Assembly: GCF_024171945.1 (NCBI RefSeq)
Contig: NZ_JAMTCR010000005.1
Location: 682,001 to 746,000, forward strand
Source: Actinokineospora globicatena
GTDB taxonomy: Bacteria > Actinomycetota > Actinomycetes > Mycobacteriales > Pseudonocardiaceae
DNA length: 64,000 nucleotides
Direction: 5' to 3'
Shown here: positions 37,390 to 46,189 of the stretch, piece after piece
Layout: every line of letters begins with the position of its first letter
How positions within the stretch are numbered: the stretch's first letter is position 1
Translations under genes and position numbers: made by a program
The notes under the pieces: model-generated
Told to the model about the DNA's origin: nothing
Databases searched by the model: none
The model's input: the letters and a program-made list of their open reading frames with translations, nothing else

Positions 37390-38235
37390 ATGGCCGTCGT
37401 CACCATGAAGCAGTTGCTGGATTCCGGCGTGCACTTCGGGCACCAGACCCGCCGCTGGAACCCGAAGATGAAGCGCTACATCCTGACCGACCGCAACGGT
37501 ATCTACATCATCGACCTGCGGCAGACGCTGACCTACATCGACCGCGCGTACGAGTTCGTCAAGGAGACCGTCGCGCACGGTGGCTCGATCCTGTTCGTCG
37601 GCACGAAGAAGCAGGCGCAGGAGGCCATCGCCAACGAGGCCAAGCGCGTCGGGATGCCGTTCGTGAACCAGCGCTGGCTGGGCGGCATGCTCACCAACTT
37701 CTCCACCGTCCACAAGCGCCTGCAGCGCCTCAAGGAGCTCGAGGCGATGGAGCAGACGGGCGGTTTCCAGGGTCTCACCAAGAAGGAGATCCTGATGCTC
37801 ACCCGTGAGAAGGACAAGCTCGACCGCACCCTCGGCGGTATCCGCGACATGGCGAAGGTCCCCTCCGCCATCTGGATCGTGGACACCAAGAAGGAGCACA
37901 TCGCGGTCGGCGAGGCGCGCAAGCTGCACATCCCGATCGTGGCGATCCTGGACACCAACTGCGACCCGGACGAGGTCGACTACCCGATCCCGGGCAACGA
38001 CGACGCGATCCGCTCGGCCGCGCTGCTGACCAAGGTCGTCGCCGAGGCCGTCGCCGCCGGTCTGATCGCCCGCTCCGGCGCGCGCAACGGCTCCGACAAG
38101 CCCGAGGCCGCCGCCGAGCCGCTCGCCGAGTGGGAGCAGGAGCTGCTCGCGGGCGCCGAGACCGCCGCCGCTGACGGCGAGCAGGCCACCGCCGCGGTCG
38201 CCGAGGCGACCACCGAGGCCCCGGCCGAGTCCTGA
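37390..38235 (+). CDS. rpsB: 30S ribosomal protein S2
   Basis: 281 residues. It opens [23 protein letters not shown] and contains [25 protein letters not shown] and [16 protein letters not shown], the S2 signatures. The C-terminal tail of about 45 residues is Ala/Glu-rich. GAGG lies 11 nt before the ATG. A strong hairpin follows the stop, before tsf. S2 is often the autoregulator of the rpsB-tsf operon. Confidence 0.98.
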   Translation: MAVVTMKQLLDSGVHFGHQTRRWNPKMKRYILTDRNGIYIIDLRQTLTYIDRAYEFVKETVAHGGSILFVGTKKQAQEAIANEAKRVGMPFVNQRWLGGMLTNFSTVHKRLQRLKELEAMEQTGGFQGLTKKEILMLTREKDKLDRTLGGIRDMAKVPSAIWIVDTKKEHIAVGEARKLHIPIVAILDTNCDPDEVDYPIPGNDDAIRSAALLTKVVAEAVAAGLIARSGARNGSDKPEAAAEPLAEWEQELLAGAETAAADGEQATAAVAEATTEAPAES

Positions 38236-38243
38236 TCAGCACG

Positions 38244-38270
38244 CCCCGGCGGGTGAGTCACCCGCCGGGG
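38244..38270 (+). terminator. Hairpin between rpsB and tsf
   Basis: Perfect 13-bp arms CCCCGGCGGGTGA (38244-38256) and TCACCCGCCGGGG (38258-38270), effectively a 9-bp stem around a GTGAGTCAC loop. It lies in the 73-nt rpsB-tsf gap. It is probably a partial terminator or attenuator that lowers tsf relative to rpsB, or an RNA-stabilising element. Confidence 0.6.
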
Positions 38271-38308
38271 TCCCACGCGCGTACCCGAAGAAGGACGGAA
38301 AACGCACG

Positions 38309-39127
38309 ATGTCGAACTTCACCGCGGCCGACGTCAAGAGGCTCCGGGACCTGACCGGCGCCGGGATGATGGACTGCAAGAAGGCGCTCACCGAGACCGA
38401 CGGCGACTTCGATAAGGCCATCGAGATCCTGCGCATCAAGGGCGCCAAGGACGTCGGCAAGCGCGCCGAGCGCGCCACCGCGCAGGGCCTGGTCGCCGCC
38501 GACAGCGGCGTGCTGGTCGAGCTGAACTGCGAGACCGACTTCGTGGCCAAGAACGAGGAGTTCCAGGAGCTGGCGGACAAGGTCGTCGCCGCGGCGAAGT
38601 CCTCCGGCGCCACCGACGTCGACGCCCTCAAGTCGGCCCCGCTCGGCGGTGGCACCGTCGACGAGGCCGTGCAGGCCCTCTCGGCCAAGATCGGCGAGAA
38701 GCTGGAGCTGCGCCGGGCGGTCAACTTCACCGGCACCGTCAGCACCTACCTGCACCGCCGCTCCTCCGACCTGCCCCCGGCGGTCGGCGTGCTGGTCGAG
38801 TACACCGGTGACGGCGGCGACGAGGTCGCCAAGCAGACCGCGCAGCAGATCGCGGCCATGAAGCCGAGCTACGTCACCCGCGACGAGGTCCCCGCGGACG
38901 TCGTCGCCAACGAGAAGCGCATCGCCGAGGAGACCGCCCGCGAGGAGGGCAAGCCGGAAGGCGCCCTGCCCCGCATCGTGGAGGGCCGGGTCAACGGCTT
39001 CTACAAGGACGTCGTGCTCCTGGAGCAGTCCTCGGTGTTCGACTCGAAGAAGACCGTGAAGGCGCTGCTGGACGAGGCGGGCGTGACCGTGACCCGGTTC
39101 GCCCGGTTCGAGGTCGGCCAGTCCTGA
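38309..39127 (+). CDS. tsf: Translation elongation factor Ts
   Basis: 272 residues. The N-terminal UBA-like domain reads [23 protein letters not shown]. It is followed by [16 protein letters not shown], containing the TDFV motif that inserts into EF-Tu to release GDP. A typical core and C-terminus follow ([16 protein letters not shown]). A GAAGGACGG site precedes the ATG. Hairpins lie both before and after the gene, so its message may be processed separately from rpsB and pyrH. Confidence 0.98.
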   Translation: MSNFTAADVKRLRDLTGAGMMDCKKALTETDGDFDKAIEILRIKGAKDVGKRAERATAQGLVAADSGVLVELNCETDFVAKNEEFQELADKVVAAAKSSGATDVDALKSAPLGGGTVDEAVQALSAKIGEKLELRRAVNFTGTVSTYLHRRSSDLPPAVGVLVEYTGDGGDEVAKQTAQQIAAMKPSYVTRDEVPADVVANEKRIAEETAREEGKPEGALPRIVEGRVNGFYKDVVLLEQSSVFDSKKTVKALLDEAGVTVTRFARFEVGQS

Positions 39128-39159
39128 CCCGCCCGCGGCACCTGGAGTGATTAGGGTTG

Positions 39160-39191
39160 TGCCCCGCCCTCGGATCCCCGAGGGCGGGGCA
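39160..39191 (+). terminator. Hairpin terminator after tsf
   Basis: Perfect 14-bp stem TGCCCCGCCCTCGG (39160-39173) with CCGAGGGCGGGGCA (39178-39191), loop ATCC. It starts 33 nt after the tsf stop and ends 21 nt before pyrH. There is no T-run. Confidence 0.75.
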
Positions 39192-39212
39192 TAGTCACGA
39201 GGAGGGGTCTAC

Positions 39213-39938
39213 GTGACTCAGAACGGCAGTTTCCGCCGCGTGCTGCTCAAGCTCGGCGGCGAGATGTTCGGCGGCGGGAAGATCGGCGTCGACCCCGACG
39301 TGGTGCTGACCGTGGCCAGGCAGGTCGCCGACGTGGTGCGGGGCGGTGTGCAGACCTCGATCGTGATCGGCGGCGGCAACTTCTTCCGCGGCGCCGAGCT
39401 CAGCCAGCGCGGCATGGACCGCGACCGCGCCGACTACATGGCCATGCTCGGCACCGTGATGAACTGCCTCGCGCTCCAGGACTTCCTGGAGAAGGAGGGC
39501 ATCGACACCAGGGTGCAGACCGCGATCACCATGGGCCAGGTGGCCGAGCCCTACATCCCGCGCCGCGCCGAGCGGCACCTGGAGAAGGGCCGCGTGGTCA
39601 TCTTCGGCTGCGGGGTCGGCATGCCCTACTTCTCCACCGACACCGCCGCCGCCCAGCGCGCGCTGGAGATCGGCTGCGACGTGGTGCTGATGGCCAAGGC
39701 GGTCGACGGGGTCTACGACGCGGACCCGAAGACCACCCCGGACGCCAAGATGTTCACCGACATCACCCACCGCGAGGTGCTCGAGCGCGACCTGAAGGTG
39801 GCCGACGCGACCGCGTTCAGCCTGTGCATGGACAACAACATGCCGATCATCGTGTTCAACCTCCTGACGGAGGGGAACATCGCCCGCGCGGTGCGTGGTG
39901 AGAGGATCGGCACGCTGGTCAGTACGCCGACCGCGTGA
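39213..39938 (+). CDS. pyrH: Uridylate kinase
   Basis: 241 residues of the bacterial amino-acid-kinase-fold UMP kinase. [11 protein letters not shown] lies at the N-terminus, [12 protein letters not shown] near 51, and the C-terminal [15 protein letters not shown] near 209. It phosphorylates UMP to UDP and is allosterically controlled by GTP and UTP in many bacteria. The GTG is preceded by a near-perfect GAGGAGGGG site. It lies upstream of frr, the usual pairing. Confidence 0.97.
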   Translation: MTQNGSFRRVLLKLGGEMFGGGKIGVDPDVVLTVARQVADVVRGGVQTSIVIGGGNFFRGAELSQRGMDRDRADYMAMLGTVMNCLALQDFLEKEGIDTRVQTAITMGQVAEPYIPRRAERHLEKGRVVIFGCGVGMPYFSTDTAAAQRALEIGCDVVLMAKAVDGVYDADPKTTPDAKMFTDITHREVLERDLKVADATAFSLCMDNNMPIIVFNLLTEGNIARAVRGERIGTLVSTPTA

Positions 39939-39981
39939 CCCCGCCGCGACCGGTTCGCCGCGAGATGGACAAGGAGCCCCC

Positions 39982-40539
39982 TTGATCGACGAGACACTCC
40001 TCGACGCCGAGGAAAAGATGGAAAAAGCGGTGTCGGTGGCCAAGGACGACCTGGGCGCGGTGCGCACCGGCCGGGCCTCGCCCTCGATGTTCTCCCGGAT
40101 CACCGCCGAGTACTACGGCTCGTACACCCCCCTCAACCAGCTGGCCAGCGTCGCCATCCCCGAGCCCCGGCTCGCGGTGATCAAGCCCTACGACGTGAGC
40201 TCGCTCAACACCATCGAGAAGGCCATCCGCGACTCGGACCTGGGCGTCAACCCCAGCAACGACGGCACGGTGATCCGGGTGGTCATCCCGCAGCTCTCGG
40301 AGGAGCGCCGCCGGGAGATGGTCAAGGTCGCCAAGACCAAGGGCGAGGACGCCAAGATCTCCATCCGCAGCGTGCGCCGCAAGGCCAAGGAGGAGCTCGA
40401 CCGCCTGGTCAAGGACGGCGAGTCCGGCGAGGACGACGTGGCGCGCGCCGAGAAGGAGCTGCAGAACCTGACCGACAAGTACGTCCACCAGGTCGACGAG
40501 TTGGTCAAGCACAAGGAAGCCGAGCTGCTGGAGGTCTGA
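39982..40539 (+). CDS. frr: Ribosome recycling factor
   Basis: 185 residues, the standard size. [29 protein letters not shown] opens the protein, and the C-terminus is [18 protein letters not shown]; the long three-helix bundle flanks a small domain. The start is TTG (39982) with AAGGAG 5 nt upstream. No ATG or GTG gives the family N-terminus. With EF-G it splits post-termination ribosomes. Confidence 0.97.
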   Translation: MIDETLLDAEEKMEKAVSVAKDDLGAVRTGRASPSMFSRITAEYYGSYTPLNQLASVAIPEPRLAVIKPYDVSSLNTIEKAIRDSDLGVNPSNDGTVIRVVIPQLSEERRREMVKVAKTKGEDAKISIRSVRRKAKEELDRLVKDGESGEDDVARAEKELQNLTDKYVHQVDELVKHKEAELLEV

Positions 40540-40565
40540 CCTCCGCGCACGGACGAGGGAACGCG

Positions 40566-41471
40566 ATGGTGGCCGGACCCGTTGGGGAGCTGGAGCATGA
40601 CTCGGTCGGGGACCGGCTGGTGAGCGCCGAGGGCGCGGGCGGCCCGGCACCGGCGCGCACCCCGCGCGCCGGGCGGGACCTGCCCGCCGCGATCGGGGTC
40701 GGGGTGGCGCTCGGCGCGATCATCCTGACCTCGCTGTTGACGGTGCGGCACACCTTCGTCGGCGTGGTGGCCCTCGCGGTCGCGGTGGCGACCTGGGAGC
40801 TGGTCGGTGCGCTGCGCCGCGGCGCGGGTGTCGAGGTCGCGGTCTGGCCGGTGCTGCTCGGCGGGCAGGCCATGGTGTGGCTGTCCTGGCCGTTCGGCCG
40901 CGACGGGGTGCTCGCCGCGTTCGTCGTGACGATCCTGGCGTGCTTGCTGTGGCGGCTGCGCGGAGGCGTGACCGGGTACTTGCGCGACGCGTCGGCTTCG
41001 GTGTTCACCGCCGCGTACGTGCCGCTGTTCGCGTCGTTCGCGGCGATGCTCGTGCTCCCCGCTGACGGCACCTACCGGGTGCTGTGCTTCCTGATCCTGG
41101 TGGTCAGCTCGGACACCGGCGGCTACATCGCCGGTGTGCTGTTCGGCAAGCACCCGATGGCACCGACGATCAGCCCGAAGAAGTCCTGGGAGGGCTTCGC
41201 CGGGTCGCTGGTCGCCGGTGTCGTCGCGGGGGCGCTCACGGTGACCCTGATGCTCGGCGGCCAGTGGTGGCAGGGCGTGGTGTTCGGCGCGGCCCTGGTG
41301 GCCACCGCGACGCTGGGCGACCTGGTCGAGTCGGTGATCAAGCGGGACCTGGGCGTCAAGGACATGGGCACGCTGCTGCCCGGTCACGGCGGGCTGATGG
41401 ACCGGATGGACTCGCTGCTGCCCTCGGCCGTCGTGTCCTGGCTGCTGCTGCGCCTGTTCGTGCCCAGCTAA
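40566..41471 (+). CDS. cdsA: Phosphatidate cytidylyltransferase
   Basis: 301 residues, about 8 TM helices and a hydrophilic N-terminus of about 35 residues. The CTP-transferase signature is near the C-terminus: SDTGGYIAGVLFGKHPMAP, SPKKSWEGFAGS, and KRDLGVKDMGTLLPGHGG with the family Asp in LMDRMDS. It makes CDP-diacylglycerol for phospholipids. It is the last gene of the pyrH-frr-cdsA run. Its stop overlaps the convergent VOC gene by 4 nt. Confidence 0.96.
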   Translation: MVAGPVGELEHDSVGDRLVSAEGAGGPAPARTPRAGRDLPAAIGVGVALGAIILTSLLTVRHTFVGVVALAVAVATWELVGALRRGAGVEVAVWPVLLGGQAMVWLSWPFGRDGVLAAFVVTILACLLWRLRGGVTGYLRDASASVFTAAYVPLFASFAAMLVLPADGTYRVLCFLILVVSSDTGGYIAGVLFGKHPMAPTISPKKSWEGFAGSLVAGVVAGALTVTLMLGGQWWQGVVFGAALVATATLGDLVESVIKRDLGVKDMGTLLPGHGGLMDRMDSLLPSAVVSWLLLRLFVPS

Positions 41472-42319
41472 TCGTCGTAAGGGTCGTCGACCTCGGCGCC
41501 GATCTCGTCCTCCGGCACGACGCTGAGCGCCAGCGAGCGGTCGAGCACGGTGAACTCGGCGCCGGTGACGTCCCGCAGGACCGCGGCGCGACCGTAGGGC
41601 GAGTCGAACGGCGGCACGGTGATCCGCCCGCCCAACCGGGCCGCGAGCGCGGCGGTGGCGTCGGTGCCGACCTCCGGGTCGACCTCGAAGAACACCATCC
41701 AGTACGGGCGCTGTCCGGCGGGGAACTCCGGGCCCATGCGCAGCCTGCCGAGCAGCTCGTCGCCGCTGAGGCGCCAGGTCGTGTAGTCGAAGGTGTCGCC
41801 GTCGCCGATCTGCGTCTGCTCGAAGCCGAACAGGGCGCGGAAGAACTCGTCGGCGGCGGGGCCGTCCCAGGTGTTGAGCTCGGCCCAGGTGAAGGCGCCC
41901 GGGAAACCGGTGCCCAGCTCCCAGCCGTGGTCTTGGCGCCAGAAGCCGATCGGGCCGCCGCTGGGGTCGGCCGCGATGAGCAGCCCGCCTTGGCCTTCGA
42001 TCTCCCTCGGCGCGGTGAGGATCTGTCCGCCTAGGTGGAGAACGCGCTCGGCAGTGTTACCCGTGTCGTGGATCGTTAGGTACAACGTCCAGAGGCTGGG
42101 TTGTCCGCCTTGTGGTGTGTAGAGGCCCGCGACGGAGACGTCGTCCATGTAGGCCATGACGTAGCCGTCGTCGCCAACGCGGTAGGTCCACCCGAACAAG
42201 CCTCGGTAGAACTCGCTGCTGGCCGTGGGATCCGGGGTGGCGACCTCGACCCAGCAGGGTCTGCCCGGCGTACCGTCGGGTAATTCCTCCAGGGCGCTGA
42301 TCGCGTCGGTTGGCATCAT
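41468..42319 (-). CDS. Two-domain VOC (glyoxalase/bleomycin-resistance fold) protein
   Basis: 283 residues made of two VOC domains: about 20-130 (GRPCWVEVATPDPTASSEFYRGLFGWTY split by domain start) and about 145-270 (FTWAELNTWDGPAADEFFRALFGFE). Each domain opens with the paired-betaalphabeta pattern of the superfamily. The likely roles, small-molecule binding or dioxygenase/isomerase-like chemistry, cannot be separated. The ATG has a strong AGGAGG site 5 nt upstream. A 127-nt gap divides it from the divergent methyltransferase. It is an insertion relative to the conserved cdsA-rlmN order. Confidence 0.85.
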   Translation of the reverse strand: MMPTDAISALEELPDGTPGRPCWVEVATPDPTASSEFYRGLFGWTYRVGDDGYVMAYMDDVSVAGLYTPQGGQPSLWTLYLTIHDTGNTAERVLHLGGQILTAPREIEGQGGLLIAADPSGGPIGFWRQDHGWELGTGFPGAFTWAELNTWDGPAADEFFRALFGFEQTQIGDGDTFDYTTWRLSGDELLGRLRMGPEFPAGQRPYWMVFFEVDPEVGTDATAALAARLGGRITVPPFDSPYGRAAVLRDVTGAEFTVLDRSLALSVVPEDEIGAEVDDPYDD

Positions 42320-42446
42320 GGCGACCTCCTCCCGCGTCCCCTGACACTAACCCGATCGGGTGGCTCCGTCAGCCGCTGCCGGGTGGTGATCTTCCCAGCG
42401 TTTCAGCAGGCGACGCGCGGGGCACGAGATGTGCTTTCCTTGCCGC

Positions 42447-43214
42447 ATGAGCCTTGCGGGCAGGGGGTTGGTGGCACGGGCGCGGGAGCGGCTGACCACC
42501 TCGCTGCGCGCGGTCCAGGTGCTGCCCAGCCCGAACATCTGGCACTGGCCGCAGGTCTACGAGGCGGAGAACCGCGCCCAGGACGTCGACGGCGCGGTGT
42601 GGACGGTGCTGGACGGGCTCACTGACTGGACCGGCGACGTCTTGGACGTGGGGTGCGGCGACGGCTTCCACCTGCCGCGCTTCGCCGAGCGGGCCGCGAC
42701 GGTGCTCGGCGTCGAACCGCACCCCCCGCTGGTCGAGCGCGCGAAGGCACGGGTCGAGGGCCTGACCGGGGTGTCGGTGGCGCTCGGGTCCGCGCAGGAC
42801 ATCCCGGCGGCGGACGCCAGCGTCGACGTCGTGCACGCCAGGACGGCCTACTTCTTCGGCCCCGGCTGCGAACCCGGCCTGCGGGAGGCGGACCGGGTGC
42901 TGCGCCCGGGTGGGGCGTTGGTCGTCGTCGACCTCGACGCGGCCCACCCGCCCTACGGCCGGTGGATGCGCGCCGACCTGCCGAGCTACGACACCACCGA
43001 GGTCGACCGCTTCTTCGAGATCTCTGGCTTCGAGCGCCACCGGGTCGCGACCCGGTGGCGGTTCGCCGACCGAGAGACGCTGGAATCGGTGTTGCGCATC
43101 GAGTTCTCCGCCCCGGTCGCGGCCCGCGCGATCGCGGACACGCCCGGGCTCGAGTTCGCCGTGGGCTACCGGGTCCTGCTGCGGCGCAAGCCCCGCGGGC
43201 TCATCGTCGGCTGA
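42447..43214 (+). CDS. Class I SAM-dependent methyltransferase
   Basis: About 255 residues. Motif I is DVLDVGCGDGFHLPRFA (about 64-80), followed by an acidic residue at the end of beta 2 (GVEPHPP) and LRPGGALVVVDLD (about 150), all typical of methyltransferase family 11. A preceding NIWHWPQVYEAEN segment resembles UbiE/small-molecule methyltransferases. Substrate unknown. The start could be the ATG at 42429 or 42447, or a GTG near 42471; none has a good ribosome binding site except possibly the GTG. A hairpin follows the stop. Confidence 0.85.
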   Translation: MSLAGRGLVARARERLTTSLRAVQVLPSPNIWHWPQVYEAENRAQDVDGAVWTVLDGLTDWTGDVLDVGCGDGFHLPRFAERAATVLGVEPHPPLVERAKARVEGLTGVSVALGSAQDIPAADASVDVVHARTAYFFGPGCEPGLREADRVLRPGGALVVVDLDAAHPPYGRWMRADLPSYDTTEVDRFFEISGFERHRVATRWRFADRETLESVLRIEFSAPVAARAIADTPGLEFAVGYRVLLRRKPRGLIVG

Positions 43215-43216
43215 CT

Positions 43217-43246
43217 GGGAAAAGATCAGGGCCCGGATCTTTCCCC
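43217..43246 (+). terminator. Hairpin after the methyltransferase gene
   Basis: GGGAAAAGATC (43217-43227) pairs with GATCTTTCCCC (43236-43246) in 10 of 11 positions, with an 8-nt loop. It begins 3 nt after the stop and precedes the protease gene by about 90 nt. It probably separates the two transcripts. Confidence 0.6.
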
Positions 43247-43336
43247 ACAGGATTGTTCACACCACCGGCGTCCGACATCGTCTCCTTGCACGTCGCGGCG
43301 CCCTGTCCGCGACGTGCCCAACAGGTTGGAGAGCTG

Positions 43337-44854
43337 ATGCGTTCCCTGCCCCGTTGTCTCCTTCTCTTATGCCTTGTCGCGCTACCGCTGAGCGGCGCCG
43401 TTGTGGCGCAAGCAGCCCAGGCACCTGTGGTCGCTGCGGCTAGGCCGATTCCAGGTTCTTACATCGTTGTGCTGGCGCCATCGGCAGCCCAACCCGAGCG
43501 CACGGCCACAACGCTGACCCGGCGCTACGGAGGCGTGCCCCAGTCGTACTACCGCAGCACCCACTATGGCTACGCGACCCGCGGCCTCAGTGCGGCCCAA
43601 GCAACCAGGCTGGCCGCGGACCCTCTGGTGCGCACGGTCTATCAAGACGGCACCACTCGCGCGGCCCAGTCGGCTGTCCCTTGGGGCTTGGACAGGCTCG
43701 ACCAGCGGCAGTTGCCGTTGGACAACCGCCCGTTCAGCTCTCGTGGCGGTGCGGGGGCGACCGCGTACCTGATCGACTCGGGGATCACGCTCAACCAGAA
43801 CGAGTTCGGTACCCGCGCGCGCGTTGGTGCTGACTTCCTCGGTGGCTCCGGGATCGACTGCAACGGCCACGGCACACACGTCGCGGGCACGGTCGGCGGT
43901 AAGACCCATGGTGCGGCCAAGGAGACTTCCCTTGTCGCACTGCGGGTCCTCGGGTGCGACGGCCTCGGCCGCGACTCGCACGTGCTCGACGCGGTCGAGT
44001 GGGTCACCCGCAACGGCACCCGCCCCGGCGTGGTGGCCATGAGCGTGACCATGGACCAAGCCGGGTTGGGTGACGAGGCGGTGCGGCGCTCGATCGACGC
44101 CGAGTTCACCTATGTGGTCGCCGCGGGCAACGACGGCGCGGACGCCTGCGGGTTCGGCCCCGGTCAGACGGCCGAGGCGATCACGGTCGCGGCGACCGAC
44201 CGGACGGACACGCGGCTGCCGTCGTCGAACTACGGCAGGTGTGTCGACTTCTTCGCGCCCGGCGGCGATATCCCCTCACTCGGGCGCAATGGCCAAGAGG
44301 TGAGGTTGTCCGGCACCTCTATGGCTGCCGCGCACGTGACCGGGATCGTCGCCGGTTACCTCGCTCGCAACCAGTTCGCGATGCCGTCGGATGTGCGCAA
44401 CGCCCTCAGCAGGGCAGCGGTACCGGGCGCCGTTCAGGCTCCTGGCGAAGGCAGCCCTAACCAGTTGGCCAACGTGGCCTACCCGATGGACCCCGAGGTG
44501 CCCACCTGCCGCGGTGGCGCTAACACCACCGATGTGGCGATCCCCGACAACGGCACGGCGGTGACCTCGACGATCCTGGTGAGCGGCTGCCCGCCCACCG
44601 GCGCCCCTGGCCGCGTCCGCGTCTACCTCGACCACCCGGACGTCAGCGACCTGCGGATCGATCTCGTCGACCCGCTCGGCCGGGTGTTCGAACTGGAGCA
44701 GATCGGGGGTGACGACGGTTCGGGCGCCGTGCGCCGGATCTACTCCGTGTCGCCGCCCGGTGGTGACCGCAACGGCTCGTGGACGTTGCGCGTGACCGAC
44801 CTGGCCCGCGGTGACGCCGGACGGCTCGACCAGTGGGTGTTGTCGTTCGGCTAA
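43337..44854 (+). CDS. Secreted subtilisin-like serine protease (S8) with a P-type C-terminal domain
   Basis: 505 residues: signal peptide (1-28, ending VVAQAAQA), an I9-type inhibitory propeptide (about 40-112, IPGSYIVVLAPSA through LVRTVYQDG), a catalytic domain with Asp147 (AYLIDSGI), His178 (GHGTHVAGT), the oxyanion Asn (VVAAGNDGAD) and Ser328 (GTSMAAAHV), then a C-terminal P/proprotein-convertase-like beta domain (about 385-505, VRVYLDHPDVSDLRIDLVDP). A GGAG site is 6 nt before the ATG. The P domain usually stabilises such proteases or aids substrate binding. It ends 3 nt from the convergent PadR gene; a 9-bp hairpin at 44871-44898, inside the PadR gene, may terminate it. Confidence 0.93.
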   Translation: MRSLPRCLLLLCLVALPLSGAVVAQAAQAPVVAAARPIPGSYIVVLAPSAAQPERTATTLTRRYGGVPQSYYRSTHYGYATRGLSAAQATRLAADPLVRTVYQDGTTRAAQSAVPWGLDRLDQRQLPLDNRPFSSRGGAGATAYLIDSGITLNQNEFGTRARVGADFLGGSGIDCNGHGTHVAGTVGGKTHGAAKETSLVALRVLGCDGLGRDSHVLDAVEWVTRNGTRPGVVAMSVTMDQAGLGDEAVRRSIDAEFTYVVAAGNDGADACGFGPGQTAEAITVAATDRTDTRLPSSNYGRCVDFFAPGGDIPSLGRNGQEVRLSGTSMAAAHVTGIVAGYLARNQFAMPSDVRNALSRAAVPGAVQAPGEGSPNQLANVAYPMDPEVPTCRGGANTTDVAIPDNGTAVTSTILVSGCPPTGAPGRVRVYLDHPDVSDLRIDLVDPLGRVFELEQIGGDDGSGAVRRIYSVSPPGGDRNGSWTLRVTDLARGDAGRLDQWVLSFG

Positions 44855-44857
44855 GAG

Positions 44858-45514
44858 CTACTCGGCGTCTTCCTCGGTGGGGGTCTCCTCACCGAGGAGG
44901 GCGTAGAGCTCCCGCCGCGCGGTGTTGAGGATGTGGGTCGCCCGGGCCTTCTGGTCCGAGCTCGCCGCCTGCGACACCGTCATCGCGGCCGCGGCGAGCT
45001 GCCCGAGGGCCTCCCGCAACGTGACCTCGGCGCGGTCGACGCCCGCGGCGGCCTGCTCCCACGGCGGGGTGTCGAGCCGCGCGGCGACGGCGGTCCCCTC
45101 CTCGGTGAGCTGGAACATCCGCTTGCCGCCGTCACCCTCGACCGCGGCGATCAGGCCCTCGTCGGCCAGCAGCTGCAGGGTCGGGTACACCGAGCCGGGG
45201 CTGGGCTTCCAGAACCCCCCGCTGCGCTCGGCGATCTCCTGGATCATCTCGTAGCCGTGCATCGGGCGGTCGGTGAGCAGCGCGAGCAGCGCGGCGCGCA
45301 CGTCGCCCCGCCTGCCCCGGCCGCGTCCGTGGCCCCTGCCGTGCCCGCGCCCGAAGCCGAACGGCGGGCCGGGCGGGAACGGGGGCAGCGGGAAGGGCGG
45401 GGTCATCTCATCCTCCGGTCCGAAGTCCGCGCCCAGGTCGGGACGGCCGCGGAGGGGGTGGCGGCGCCAAGGTCCGCGCCGGTGCTGGTGTTGGTGGTCG
45501 TGTGAGACACGCAT
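44858..45514 (-). CDS. PadR family transcriptional regulator
   Basis: 218 residues. A His/Arg-rich start and a Pro- and Gly/Arg/His-rich linker (about 37-68, with repeated GRGHGRG) precede the PadR winged helix (about 70-145), recognised by LLALLTDRPMHGYEMIQEIAERSGG... and SPGSVYPTLQLLADEGLI. A helical C-terminal dimerisation region follows. The ATG has GGAGAG 7 nt upstream. It probably represses itself and perhaps the divergent lipoprotein gene through the palindromic region at 45553-45590. The ligand is unknown. Confidence 0.9.
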   Translation of the reverse strand: MRVSHDHQHQHRRGPWRRHPLRGRPDLGADFGPEDEMTPPFPLPPFPPGPPFGFGRGHGRGHGRGRGRRGDVRAALLALLTDRPMHGYEMIQEIAERSGGFWKPSPGSVYPTLQLLADEGLIAAVEGDGGKRMFQLTEEGTAVAARLDTPPWEQAAAGVDRAEVTLREALGQLAAAAMTVSQAASSDQKARATHILNTARRELYALLGEETPTEEDAE

Positions 45515-45552
45515 TCTTCTCTCCCCTGGAGTGGTGGTCGCGAACCGGTCGC

Positions 45553-45590
45553 TCGCGATAGCTCAACGATATATCGGAACATGTCGCGAT
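45553..45590 (-). promoter_or_regulatory. Candidate PadR operator in the padR/lipoprotein spacer
   Basis: A perfect palindrome CGATATATCG (45567-45576), AT-rich in a very GC-rich context, is flanked by direct repeats TCGCGAT at 45553-45559 and 45584-45590. It lies 39-76 nt upstream of the PadR start, where autoregulatory PadR sites usually are. Confidence 0.45.
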
Positions 45591-45622
45591 GCAACGACCA
45601 ATTTCTGTGCCATGATCGGGGG

Positions 45623-46165
45623 GTGCGGCTGCTGCTCGTCGGATGCCTGATCGCCCTGTCGGCCTGCGCGACGCCGGTCGCCGGGACCCCGGTCGCCGCC
45701 GACGTCACGCCGGTCGCCGAGGACAGCGCGGAGGCCAGGTGGATGAACCGGTTCTGCGGCCTGGGCAAGCTGCTGGTCACCGCGGGGGAGACCGCGCAGC
45801 AGCCGATCACCTCCAGTGACCCGGTCGAGCTCAAGCGGCAGTTCCTGGACGTCACCGGTCGCCTGGTCGGCGTGCTCGACGCGGCGCTGGCTGACCTGCG
45901 CGCACTGCGGCCGTCGCCCGCACCTGAGGTCGACCCGCTGATCCGCCAGCTCACCGAGGCCTTCGCCGAGTCCCGCGCCTCCATCGCCACCGCCCGCGAC
46001 GACGTGCGCGCGGTCGAGACGCTCACCGTGGAGGTCTTCTCGGCCGCCGCCCAACGCCTCACCACCGCCCTCGGCGGGCTCGAGCGCGCGGTCAAGCTCC
46101 TCAAGGCCGCTCAACTGCCACCTGCGCTGGTGGCGGCCACCGACGCCGCGCCCAACTGCCGCTGA
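45623..46165 (+). CDS. Small lipoprotein of unknown function
   Basis: 180 residues from the GTG at 45623. The signal peptide VRLLLVGCLIALSAC ends in a lipobox LSAC (Cys at about 15). The mature protein is mostly alpha-helical, with a short N-terminal Pro/Val/Ala linker and a single Cys in MNRFCGLG. I do not recognise a family; similar small lipoproteins are scattered in actinobacteria. It is divergent from the PadR gene and may be controlled by it. rlmN follows after 24 nt. Confidence 0.75.
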   Translation: MRLLLVGCLIALSACATPVAGTPVAADVTPVAEDSAEARWMNRFCGLGKLLVTAGETAQQPITSSDPVELKRQFLDVTGRLVGVLDAALADLRALRPSPAPEVDPLIRQLTEAFAESRASIATARDDVRAVETLTVEVFSAAAQRLTTALGGLERAVKLLKAAQLPPALVAATDAAPNCR

Positions 46166-46189
46166 CCGGCGTGGGACACTGGGGTGGCC

